Position numbers and translations under genes: made by a program. 64,000 bases of DNA from Tetracentron sinense (taxonomy: Eukaryota > Streptophyta > Magnoliopsida > Trochodendrales > Trochodendraceae): contig CM026563.1 of the NCBI GenBank assembly GCA_015143295.1, positions 4,216,001-4,280,000 on the forward strand, in the 5' to 3' direction. Positions within the stretch are counted from its first letter, which is position 1. Each line of letters begins with the position of its first letter. Positions 1-11,000 of this stretch are shown piece after piece. The notes under the pieces are model-generated. The model was not told the DNA's origin. It ran no database searches and saw nothing but the letters and a program-made list of their open reading frames with translations.

Positions 1-1215
1 GATGCAAAGCAGCCCCACCATCAAGTGTGATTTCCGGTCAATGTATCCTCAATCTTAAAAGTAGAAGTTCACTGCAACAGATTTATAGAATTCAAACATT
101 TATGGAGACTGACACAGACAATTTATCCGCCACATGCGGATGCAGATAATAGGACACGTCAACCACGAAGCATGTCTTATTGAGAAACCCTTTCTTACTA
201 CGTACCCCCATTAGTGTGGGTTAGCAACGGCCCCTATTAATAGCACAGAGGGCTATTACTCCCGGTCATTTCCCAATCAGTAGCCTTATTCTTCTCATTT
301 ACGGGATATCAGTGCATCTGATTTTGGAATAACAAAACAAAGCTTGTGAGTACCCCCATAATAATCACGGGAGTTGTTAATGGATCATGTGAGTATTGAA
401 ATGAGATGGATCAACGTGATAAATGTGGTGCTGTGGTTAAATACATACCACTGCACTAAATAGATGGGGTCTTTGCAAGACACTCACAAAGCAGAGGCTG
501 TGATCGCATCCTTAAGTGTTCAAAGGAGTGGGTGTCTGAACTCCTTATACAATAGAATTGGCCACGCTTGTCAGTATGGTATGGGACAAAATAAGTATCA
601 AACATGAGAAACTTTGACAATTTTGGAGTTTGTCAACATTGATCAAAATACATACCATGCATTCTTGCTCAATGGATTTCGATTAAAGCTCATATCAGCT
701 ATAGTTTTGATTGCAATATAAGAACCCCCTCCTTTTCCTATGATACATGGTACCAAATTTTTCTGGAACCCATTATTGTAACTCTTCAAGATCACTGTAA
801 TCTATTATCTGCTAAAATAAAAAAAGGGAGCAAAGGTAAGCACCACAATGGTCTGACAAATAAACATTTTATGGCAAGCTACCAATGCAATTCAAAGTGG
901 TACACCTGGAATCATATTATCTGTTAGTGTGGTCCTGCAGTCATGAAATACAATTTCATTGATGAAGGGAGCTCACCTTAAATTGAAAAGTTATAATGGA
1001 ACGCAATTTGGTGTAAGCCCCTCAATTTTAGCAACCCTCTGTATACATCACTGTCATGCATTAATATTCAGTTGGCATGTTTTCAGATTCAACCTGGCAC
1101 TTTTTTAGAGAAAACTCCATTATAGTGTTTTGCTTAAGTAACAAAATCAAGCACATACAACCCCCTCTTCTTTCTTCATTTTTTCTTGGTGTCTTTCTCC
1201 ACTGTAATCCCACCC
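1..1215. other. no gene recognised
   Basis: No coding exon with a recognisable product, RNA gene or complete repeat was seen on either strand. The open frames are short and look random. A duplicated unit begins at the right edge of this stretch, where the 80-bp minisatellite starts. Confidence 0.5.
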
Positions 1216-1461
1216 CATTTGCTTTTACTAACATGAAAGTAACACATTGGTATTACTAAAAAAAAAAAATCACATTGATCCCACTACCTCAAGCAAAAAC
1301 TTTGCTTTTGCTAACCTGAAAGTAACACATTGGTATTACAAAAAAAAAATCACATTGATCCCACTACCTCAAGCAAAAACTTTGCTTTTGCTAACCTGAA
1401 AGTAACACATTGGTATTACAAAAAAAAAATCACATTGATCCCACTACCTCAAGCAAAAACC
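1216..1461. repeat. 80-bp minisatellite, about three copies
   Basis: A unit containing CACATTGATCCCACTACC, TTTGCTTTTGCTAACCTGAA and an A-run is repeated head to tail. CACATTGATC starts at 1271, 1351 and 1431, so the period is exactly 80 bp. A more diverged partial unit precedes it, with ACTAACATGAAAG in place of GCTAACCTGAAAG. The last two full copies are almost identical, which suggests recent unequal exchange or slippage. Confidence 0.9.
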
Positions 1462-1617
1462 TAAATTTTATGCAAGCATTCAGCTCTCTCCCTCGCCCAC
1501 CCATTGGAATTGAGAAAAATAATGGACACTAAAAAAAATTTTGTAGTTCCATTTTTTTGACGCTAATGGATCCGTGCTCTACTGTCTCTGTCGTTGGAAT
1601 CTCTTTTTCATCTCTTT

Positions 1618-1795
1618 TCAACCAGATATCTCATTGAACTTGACATCTGGCTTCATAATCCCTTTGGCACCATAACTGTAAGCACCCCATCATCCATTGC
1701 TGCTTTCAACAGGTCTACCTTTGTAATCTCTCCAGCAATCAGAATCTCTTCGTGAACTTGCCACTGCTTAGATGGTTATTCTTCTTTGCAAATAC
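1618..1795 (-). pseudogene. small heat-shock protein pseudogene (alpha-crystallin domain 3' end)
   Basis: Minus-strand translation gives pieces of the C-terminal half of a plant class I-type small heat-shock protein: SSGKFTKRF, then in another frame ITKVDLLKAAMDDGVLTVMV, then MKPDVKFNEISG and a stop at 1618-1620. In the family these correspond to the conserved beta strands around GVLTVTVPK and the C-terminal EISG tail. The frame changes twice between the pieces and nothing upstream of about 1795 resembles the N-terminal half, so this is a 5'-truncated, frameshifted relic. Intact members are cytosolic chaperones of about 150-160 residues. No intact copy lies nearby. Confidence 0.75.
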
Positions 1796-1964
1796 TATTC
1801 CAAACTTTAAATGTAAAGAGGAATTGATCATGCTGAAACAACCAAAATCAATAAAATTAGTGAGATCTCTATAGAATGATTTAAAACACAAAGCAGCTTT
1901 TAGAGGGAAGGGTAATAAAACACACATCCCTAACCCAAATATCCAATTCGTTGTATTGTTTTTG

Positions 1965-2160
1965 GAACTAGGGGTGTCCCCAACCCTTTGGGTCAGGACT
2001 AATCCCCAAGGGTGCGACATGAGCCTCCAACCAGTCATACCAGGTAAGTCCGAATAAACCTGTGCGGGACTGGCCCCAAAGGGGGAGTGAGAAATGGAAC
2101 CCAGGACCTCCCACTTCAAGACAGCCCAGGAACCACTGGTCCACCCCTTTGGGGTTAATT
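1965..2160 (-). mobile_element. tRNA-derived SINE, family B
   Basis: Read on the minus strand, it starts with a tRNA-like head (GGACCAGTGGTTCCTGGG as box A-like, GGTCCTGGGTTCC as box B-like). It continues through ACTTACCTGGTATGACTGG and GGGGATTAGTCCTGACCCAA and ends in a short A-run. The body matches a plus-strand copy at 42525-42675 and is related to the element at 54439-54613. A clear target duplication was not found here. Confidence 0.7.
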
Positions 2161-3110
2161 GTGTAGTGCTTGCAATTCATAAAACACAAACCTAAAATTG
2201 AGAGGTGGATCTACGCTCAATGAAACCGCAAAGAAATGATGCTCGATGTAGAGTTGAGCAGTTTATATAATAGTCGTGGCCACATCTCAACCGGCATTAG
2301 TTGAATGGACGTGTTGGTTTTAATCAGTTTCAGTTGCTCTCCCTTTCCCAAACGGTTTTCCAAAGAGTCGTGTTAACAAGGTGGTGGTGATTCTTTTTGA
2401 AACGGATTTTCAAAGAGTGTCTTAACATAATCGCAATCCGTGACGATTGCTTGATATTTAAAAGAGATGAGAGGAAACTGACGAAACATTTACAATTGCA
2501 TACCTTTCCCAAACGGACGGATAAGATAGGGTGAGAGAGAAAAGAGAGGAAACGGAGAAAAAGAGGAGGCGTACGGGTGCGTGTTCCTGAAGTCATTTTT
2601 AAGAGGTAAGAGTCGTGTAGCCTCATTTTTAAAAAAAAACAAAATGAAGAGTTGTGTCCCTTAAAAGAGAGGTTTAAGTCTCCCTTGAAGAGTTGTGTCA
2701 CAGATTTTCCAGGAAAAACTCTTTAATTCTTAGCACCCAACCTCCTAAAAATCTTCTATGATCGCCCCGTGGACCTTCCAAGGTTCACTTTTAATTAGTA
2801 GTAATATTATTATCATGTTCTCATGAAGGATATCCAGTTGGGTTTATTTTGTTTTTCTTTTGGTTAGTATACAGCACACGCTCAACCCACACACACCCGG
2901 GTGACAAACGGTCACAGACAACAACAAAACCCTCAATAGGAGGGCAGGTGGGGAAACGGTTGGGATATGTAGCGGGTCGGATAGGTTACTTTTCATATCC
3001 TATTCATTTGTAAACGGATTAGATGCTAAAACATCCGAATCCCAATCCGATGGGTAAATGGATAACTATCCTGATAATAAATTCCAGATACGGATTAGAT
3101 CAAGGTTTGA
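2161..3110. other. no gene; dispersed repeat at about 2945-3100
   Basis: No coding sequence recognised. The text around 2945-3100 (GGTAAATGGATAACTATCC, ATGCTAAAACATCCGAATC) recurs in diverged form at about 46165-46250, so it belongs to a dispersed repeat of unknown class. Confidence 0.5.
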
Positions 3111-3280
3111 AATCCCAAAATTTTTGGTGATTTCGGTTAGCCACCACGAACCCAAATCCCATAAAATTTTGGTATCTCGGCAGGATTTCGGATTCCGATT
3201 TATTAATATTTTATTAAATATATATGTTAAAAAGTAATATTTTATTAAAATTATATATATTTATATAAATATTATTATTT

Positions 3281-3312
<32 letters not shown>

Positions 3313-4005
3313 TCGAAATTTTGATAAAAATATCAAAATATTTCAGACTTTTAATAAAAAACAATTAAAAATAACCTATTAAAAAAAATGAAATATCATC
3401 AAAATCCCAAAAGTTGACCCAAAATTTTCAAAATCTTGGTTGAAATCATGGGCTTGTTTGGTTCGGATTATTATAAGCGTTTATTTGGTACATATTCGCT
3501 TATGTCCGGATTATGTCTAATAATAGCATTTGGTTCTACTCGTCATAAGCGCTTATATAATAACCGATTATAGAAATAACCGATGATTTCATAATCTCGT
3601 CAGAAGGTGATTATTGTGGAACGTAACTGCTTATGACCTTTAATATTATGCAAAAATTATTATAAGCACTTAAATTTGCACTCAGTAAGGCCAACAAGGT
3701 TCATAAACTTAAAAGAAAGTTTTTTTAAATATTTTTTTCTTTTTTTAAAAATGACTAAAATACCTTTTTTTTTTAAATGACTATGTAATCACTTATCAGT
3801 AGAGTGTCAGCTAAACAAGATTACAGTTATCAGCACTTATCAGCATCAGCGCTTATTGACATCAGCGCTTATGATTGCAATAATCCAAACCAAATGGGCC
3901 CCATGTTTTTTGAACTCTGTACCGATGTGGTTGGGGTTGCACGAAACCGAGATTTCGCGAAATTTCGCAAATTCTCAACGAAATTTAAAACCTTGGATCA
4001 TATAC
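3111..4005. repeat. nested foldback elements
   Basis: The outer element begins AAGGTTTGAAATCCC and ends AATTTAAAACCTTG, an imperfect inverted pair; its A/T-rich interior carries AAAATATCAAAATATTTC-type palindromes. Related text lies at 30725-31165. A second foldback is inserted at about 3449-3902. It runs from GGGCTTGTTTGGTTCGGATTA to AATAATCCAAACCAAATGGGCCC, with repeated CAGCGCTTAT motifs inside. Ends and target duplications could not be fixed with certainty. Confidence 0.55.
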
Positions 4006-4598
4006 GACTCTGTTGACACCTCTATTTAGGGACCTTGTGAACTCATCAAGAAATCACCCACGAAAATCATGTTGCTCGTTTAGTTGACATTCGCCAATAA
4101 ATTCTTTACATAATGACAAGTGTAAAGTTATGTGAATAAAAATATAGGAGCGCTAACACTACTCTCAGTCCTTTTATATTTTCAAAGTCAGTCAACCAAG
4201 TGTCACAAAAGCACCCGATTACAACATTTTTTAATGTTAAAGAACACACCTTTTAACAAGTTGGGATACTTGAGTGGCTAAGACAGAGAGAAAAAAGGGC
4301 CTAAGAGTAAGGCTAACACTCCTCATAAAAATCCGAATTAACCAATTAGCAACTGATTACTTTTGCTCAAAGTTAGGAAGATTTGATTGTTTGTTTTAAG
4401 TAGGGAGATGACAAAAGTTGTCTGCCAGGTCTCAGGGTACTTTTTAATATTTTCTTAATCCTAACCATTTATAACTAACCACTAAGGATCAGGATTTGGT
4501 TTGACTTATTTTATTTTTCTAATGTCACGTCAGCTTTTATCCTAATCCTTTAATAATTTAGTTAAATGGTTAGGATTTTGGAGTACATTTGGGAGTAC

Positions 4599-4768
4599 GA
4601 GCAATGCTATGTCAACTTTCGATTGTCTACTCTCTGATAGTTTTTTACTATTTTTCTACAATAAAACAAAATAAAAGTGATGGGACCCACAAAAGTGTCA
4701 TACTATTTTGTTTTCTTGTATAAAAATAGGGCAAAATGGACGATCAGAAAGTGAACCTTGCATTGCGC
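4599..4768. mobile_element. Mutator-type MITE, family GAGCAAT, copy 1
   Basis: A 170-bp hairpin. The left end GAGCAATGCTATGTCAACTTT pairs with the right end, whose reverse complement is GCGCAATGCAAGGTTCACTTT. It is flanked by a perfect direct repeat TTGGGAGTAC at 4589-4598 and 4769-4778. A duplication of 9-10 bp with long terminal inverted repeats is typical of Mutator-like elements. No coding capacity. Copy 2 is at 33412-33590. Confidence 0.85.
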
Positions 4769-5264
4769 TTGGGAGTACACTATGGGAATACATGTAGTCG
4801 GTTCTTATATTATCACCTTAAATTTTTAAGATTATATCAAACCTATTCAATAAGTATTACAATTTTTTTCTTTTAACATTATGGGCTTTATTTTAGGGCA
4901 AAATATTTTTAAAATCTTTAATCCAAAAATCCTAGAGATTTTTACTGCCATCTAAATAGTCATCTAAAAAGTCATATGGACTTTGGAAAGTGGATTGCAC
5001 GTTTTAGTGGAAGAGTCTAGCTAATGAAGGGGAGTTCCGGATGATACCAAATCACGTTTTGGAGTACGGAATTTGATAAATATCTTTATCTTTCTTTACT
5101 ATTATAAGGCAGCCGCAGCGGCAGATGAATTTTCTGAAATTCCCATATTACCCTTATATAAAAACAAAACTTTGATTTAATATTTACTTTAATTCCCAAA
5201 CTACCCCTTGCCTATGATTTAATTTTGAAACGACCCTTGTTCATCTATCTATTTTGAATCACAG

Positions 5265-5470
5265 CCGATCGTGATTGAACTCAAGGAGAGTTCAATTGCA
5301 CCCGTGGGTTAACACGTGACCCTTTTAACTCCTATTAACTGTGGTTAACTCCCTCCTCTCTCTTATTATGCATCTCACGTGCCACTAGCGAGTTCAATCG
5401 CACCCGCGGGTTAACACGTGTCCCTTTTAACTCCTATTAACTGTGATTAACTCTTTTCTCTCACTCTCAA
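5265..5470. repeat. two adjacent half-copies of the palindromic MITE arm
   Basis: The arm GTGGGTTAACACGTG...CCCTTTTAACTCCTATTAACTGTG occurs twice head to tail, offset by about 102 bp (TTCAATTGCA at 5291, TTCAATCG at 5393). It is the outer half of the palindromic element whose full copies are at 16679-17038 and 31344-31696. The second arm of the hairpin is missing. Confidence 0.7.
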
Positions 5471-8003
5471 GTGCATCGCATGTGCCACCCGCTAGTTGAA
5501 ATAAAGTAAGAACATTTGTGTTTTTTTTTCTTAAGCGTGCTAGCCTTATTCTCAGGCGAATACTATCAGCCAAAAACAAATATTTCTTAAAGCAAGGATT
5601 GGTGTTGGTTTTTAAGTACAAGGGAAAGGGTTGGTTTTTTATTAAGAGTAGGGAATGCATGTGAATTGGGCTAGTAGCACGGCACAACTCTAAAATTTTA
5701 CATTTACTCTATTTTGGCAGCTCTGAAAAGTCAGAGAACTCCGGTTCATAGTTAAATTTGTAAGCGAACTTCTTTTTGGCCCATTATGAAGCGGAGCTCT
5801 CCTTGGTACCTTTTAACACTGCTCCTCTCAAAAAACATAGCAGCTTTATAATTATTAAGAAATAAAGTGGCAGGGATTTTTCTGGGTGTTCAGGCTTAAA
5901 GGGGAGTTCACTACTACAATGTGGAGTGGACGCCTAATGTTTAAACCCTACGATTTCTCATATCATTCTTTGTGAAGGTTGCATACACATCCACTCTCCC
6001 ACAAATTAGCGAAATTAACTTGGCATCATCCAAAGGCCTCGCTCCCGTCTCTTTTGTTTATGAGATATCTTTTAGTTTTGGGCGATTCACCTAAAAGGTT
6101 ATGCTTTGCATTTTTTTTTTATCTAAAACGGCATGCTTTTAACATATTTATCAAAAAAGGCATACTTTGTATTTTTATTATCTAATAGGTTATGCTTTTA
6201 ACATATTAACCCGTTAGCTATGCATATAAAATCCAACATGGATAAGGGTAATATTGGAGTGCATACCCTATTTGGTAAAAAATACTTTGTATTTTTTTTA
6301 GTGACAATAGATGATGGTATTATGCCTAGATAGTAAACACAGTTACACAGGTGATAAAATAAGGGAATTCCAAAGATTCGATATTTCTTATAACTTGTGA
6401 AACCGTTTAATAAGGACTGTTATTATAGGGAGCATAAATCTTCTCGATGGAGCCTTCGGATTTTTATACTGTCTCACCCATCAGGCTATCATCATTTGTG
6501 TAAGCATGGTGTGTGTGTGTTTCTTTTTTGTTTTATGGGTAGGAGGCATGATTGACAATTTTGGTTAATATGTTAATGGGTTGTGGATCAATGCCACTCT
6601 AACTAGGAGACATCCACTTGGATTGTCTCCCACGATCGAACCCTTTATGAGGGGTCTTAACTATCTTTTCATGATCAAGGTGATCATTTATAAGCATGCT
6701 TCCTGCGAATGGAGGGAATCAATCATAATAAGAAGGAGAGAAGGAATATAATTTGATTATTATTTATTTATTTATTCTCCTCAAATGTCTCGTACGAAAA
6801 CATCAAACTACTCTTATATTTAATAGAATTGTCTTCAATACATAATAGTAAAAAAGACATTTGAACAATACAAGTTTACTTTAGTCTTGTGAACACTAAC
6901 ATTCCCAATACATATGTATGTATGCACGTATGTTAAATGATAAACTTTTATTCCATTTAAGAGGTTTGATAAAATAAGAAACTAAAAAACTTTTATTTTT
7001 AAAATATTATGACAAAGAAAATATATATATATATTTAATTATAGCCATTTATTTCCTGACATTTAGGAATACCCTCCACTCTCCCTTTTTCTTGATCATT
7101 CCCTTTGTATCAAAGTATAAGACCCATATATATAGAGACTGTTGGTGTTCCAATAAGCAGCAAGGGACAATGCTCCATGATTGCATTGGGGATAGCTCTT
7201 TCCATTGTTAAGTGCATGTGTTACCAAATTATCTCTATCCTTGGAGAAGGACTGGTATCTTCCCTTCATGATCAATAAATGATGAGAAAAGTGACTCACC
7301 ACCTAAAAAAATGTCAGAACATATCTCAAGATTATGCCTGTTGATCCCACCTTCCATTACTGCACTTATGAGGATAATCAACCATGACAGATTTACATAG
7401 TTCACTACTTTATAGGTTTGAAATAAAATAAAAATAAAAATAATGCATTATGGATGATCAGATCATCAGAGTAACCAACAAAATCTAATAGGGATGATCA
7501 GAGTAACCCACACAGCATACAGAGATGATCAAATTATCCCCACCCAAGGAGTGAATGGAGTACAAAAATTAAGACACTGAAGTCAGAAACTAAGATCAGT
7601 ACTTATACTCTTTCATTTTCCTTTTGTTTTGGGAACACAAGAACATGATAATATCAACGATAGTTTACAAAAAACCAGCTGGAAATGGGCTTTAGTTTTA
7701 ACTGCGACAACAGAAAGTGAGAAAAAATCTCAAACAACCCTCTTTTGCTCCACCTACTTAAGTTGTGAACTTGCTCTCTTTCATTATCTGTTCCGAAATC
7801 TAATAATACAAGTTCTGGTTGCTCAGAGTAAATGTAATATGCGGTTCACAACTGTAACTGAAACTGTGGAAACTCTTGGAGTTATTACGAGATTATTCTC
7901 GAGATATTGTAGATTCAGAAACTTCCATGAAGATTTCCTGAAAGTTTTGGTCCCAGGCTAGAACAAACACAAAATCTTATCATCAACAATCAACAAAACA
8001 TTA
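5471..8003. other. no gene recognised; downstream flank of the proline transporter
   Basis: A/T-rich DNA with short open frames that show no family resemblance. The last few hundred bases before 8004 include the 3' untranslated region of the minus-strand transporter gene. No RNA gene or clear mobile element was identified. Confidence 0.4.
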
Positions 8004-11000
8004 TCAGAGATCAGCAAAGAGATGATAAGTTCTAGAATCTACAATGATAAGCCTCAAGGCTGCAATTGCTGCCACGACGGACAGGCAGCTGAAGACACAG
8101 ACATTAAGCCAGTGCCAGAACTTCTGAAATGCAGTCAACTTGTTCTTCTTGGCCATTAGGTACATGTGGTTTGCTAGGATAAATGTTAGAGGGAATGTGC
8201 TGGTGGCCCCTGTAAGGCTCATGAAATCTCCAAGGAATGGCAGTAGAGCTGCCACTAGTGTGTTTATAGTTAGGTAACCACCTCTTACGAAAATTCTGAA
8301 TGACAAGTTGTGAATAGAGAATGCACTTCCTTTAGATCTGCCATATCTGGTATCCAAGTACTCATACATTGGACTCGCGAAAATCTACAAACAGTAGAGG
8401 AAGCATCAAAGGTTAGTGGAGTGAAAAACAAGGAGAAAGGCGACTTCTGAAAGAGTAATAACAAGCTCTCCCCACACTCTCACACATGCTCAAAATCAAC
8501 TCCACAATTTCAGAAGAGCTAAGCTTTTGTGTCTGTGCAAGGCCCAAAAGTTTATATGGCACAGATGTATGCATCAGTCTGGACAATTTATTGACAGCCC
8601 ACCCATTGGATGGGTCACAACCGAAAAACCATATAAATATTGTACCTGTCTGTTTGGGAGCAAAAACATTCCAATCGTTGAGAGAAAATGCAAAACCAAT
8701 CGTTAATTTGGATGCATGTACCAGAGTGAATTTCAAGAAGTGGCCCACCGATGGAATGATTCAATTCATACATGGACTATATGTAGAGTATGTCATGAAG
8801 GATGCAAGACTTGTGTCCATCACAGATACAAAACAATTTTCATTCTTTTTCACTTATCCAGAAAGTGAAAACAGAGAAGTTATGTGCCAGTGGATGATAA
8901 AGCTTAGTTATGAGAATTTGTTAGAATTAGGAAGTATGGGGGTGCAGTATTGATATCAATAAGTAGAAATTTAAGCTATTTTATGTCCTCAATTACCAAA
9001 GAATTGTGAGACTAGGTGTCGGGAGAGGCACCATAAGCAGGAGGACAATACAATGATTTGATTCTTCTAAGACACCAAATCATAGAAAAATACAAGACCT
9101 TTTTTTGTTGGGAGGGAGGAGCTGAGGTTTGGGAGGACCTCGACCAGTTTCTTTAATTAAACGTCACAAAACTTTGGCGAAGACGATATATAAGCTGAAG
9201 AAGCAGGACCCAAGTTCTTCAACTGACTTATTTGATTTGATTAGATTAGGCAGTCAGGGGACCTAGTGAAAGTGGGTTTAAAAAACTCAAAAACTTTTAT
9301 CTTGGCCATGCTAGTCAGGAGCTGCAACAAAATTGTAGTCATGGATTCACCTATTTTATTTTATTTTTCCGGTGTCATACGTTCCTGTTAATTAGGCCCA
9401 CGAAAATCAATAACTTTTGCACCTTTCACATTTAGTTTGGAAATTCCATGATTTATGGAAGGAAATCAAAGTCATTTTATCCCCCTATAAAGAGGAAAAA
9501 TTAGATTCGAATCCTAGACATTTGCATATTTTCATACATCCACTCCCCTCAAACAACCTCTAAGATCTTGAAAACCAATAATTGATCTGATCAGATGATC
9601 CTACCCATCTGATGTATCACCTTGATGATTCACATCATCATAATGTTCCCAATGGGATAGTTAGGAACATCCAATTAGATCAAATTTGGCCTAGGAGATC
9701 TCCAAAAATGGACCCATCAAATGGTAGGAAACGACCCTGCATATATAACAAAGGTATGTAATATGGGAGGTTTGACCTATGTGCATCCCTACCAATTATT
9801 TAATATTTATAATATATAGAAACATAGAAATAACAGAACAAAGGAATGAGGATTAGTACATGCAAAGCGATGACCGTTTGCAGAAAGGCAGCAATGTTGG
9901 CCATTGTCTTCACCCAAACTGGACCCGAGACACTGTTGAGCAAATAGGATGATGTTGTGGATCCATAAGCCCAGTACCCCATAAAAGTAATGGCATACAT
10001 TGGTATAACTCCAGCAGTGAACTGAAAGTAAAGCGCTTTCTGCATGTTTTTAATAACAGGCTGTTTCACCGTCGCCTGTTACAAGAATAAGGTCATAAAT
10101 GGTTAGGATTGGAGCGGAAAAAAAAAAATGAAAAGATCATCCAGTGAATTTTCACAAATTTCTTGTTAAAAGTTCAACATAGGAATGTCTCTCGATCTCT
10201 CTTTGATATATCACCAAATAACTCTAATTTTCATTTCATAGACAAACAGAAATTCCATCCAAAATGGCCCCTAAACAATATTCAGAATTTCATCTTTTTT
10301 AAGAACTCAAAGTGTCATTATCAAATAAATTATCATCACGTGCCAAGAAGAACCAAAATAGGAAATATGAAATAACTTGGATGGAACTCAGAGAAGGGTC
10401 CCTATTTTCCAAATTTGATTATCAAATTAATGTACAATAAAAATTCTGAAACTTAAAAAAGAAAAAAATATCTTAATAGCCTAATAGGTTGTTGACTTGC
10501 AGCTTTTTAGAGTGTGCTCAATGCCAGAAAGGCAGCTAGCTCAAATCAAATTGGCCAAGTTCTGAATCAATCAAAAAAATTTGGAACACTGATGAAAATT
10601 TTTTGTCGCCAAGATACTGGTAGCCTATGTTTGGTAGATTTACCACAAGATTACCATAATATGTTTCACGGTTTGGAATATGGTTTACCCAGAAAATTTT
10701 GTTATAATGGCTATTTAACAATAACACAATATTCTACTTTGACCATGTCACAAATCTTGCAATAAATGTAAAATCGGAAAAATTATGTTGCCACTACAAG
10801 TTCAGGTTTTTCAATCATTTCAGAAAGCCTAATGACACTTTTAGCTTTTAATATAGTATTAGGTCCCCACCTCGTGCATCATTCTTCAATTTTTGGGAGG
10901 GACTATACCTTGCCTCGAAGGGTTTGGGAAACCCTCCGTTACCAAAAAAAATCATTCTTCAATTTTTGAGATGGGTGAATATAACAAGTCTTTGATGTTC

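Noticed and set aside
1216-1461. Repeats with a CRISPR-like regular period
   Set aside because: The whole 80-bp unit repeats with no unique spacers, in a plant nuclear context; it is a minisatellite.
8486-8953. 155-codon open frame opposite the proline transporter intron
   Set aside because: It lies wholly inside an intron on the other strand, shows no domain or signal and has no recognisable relatives.
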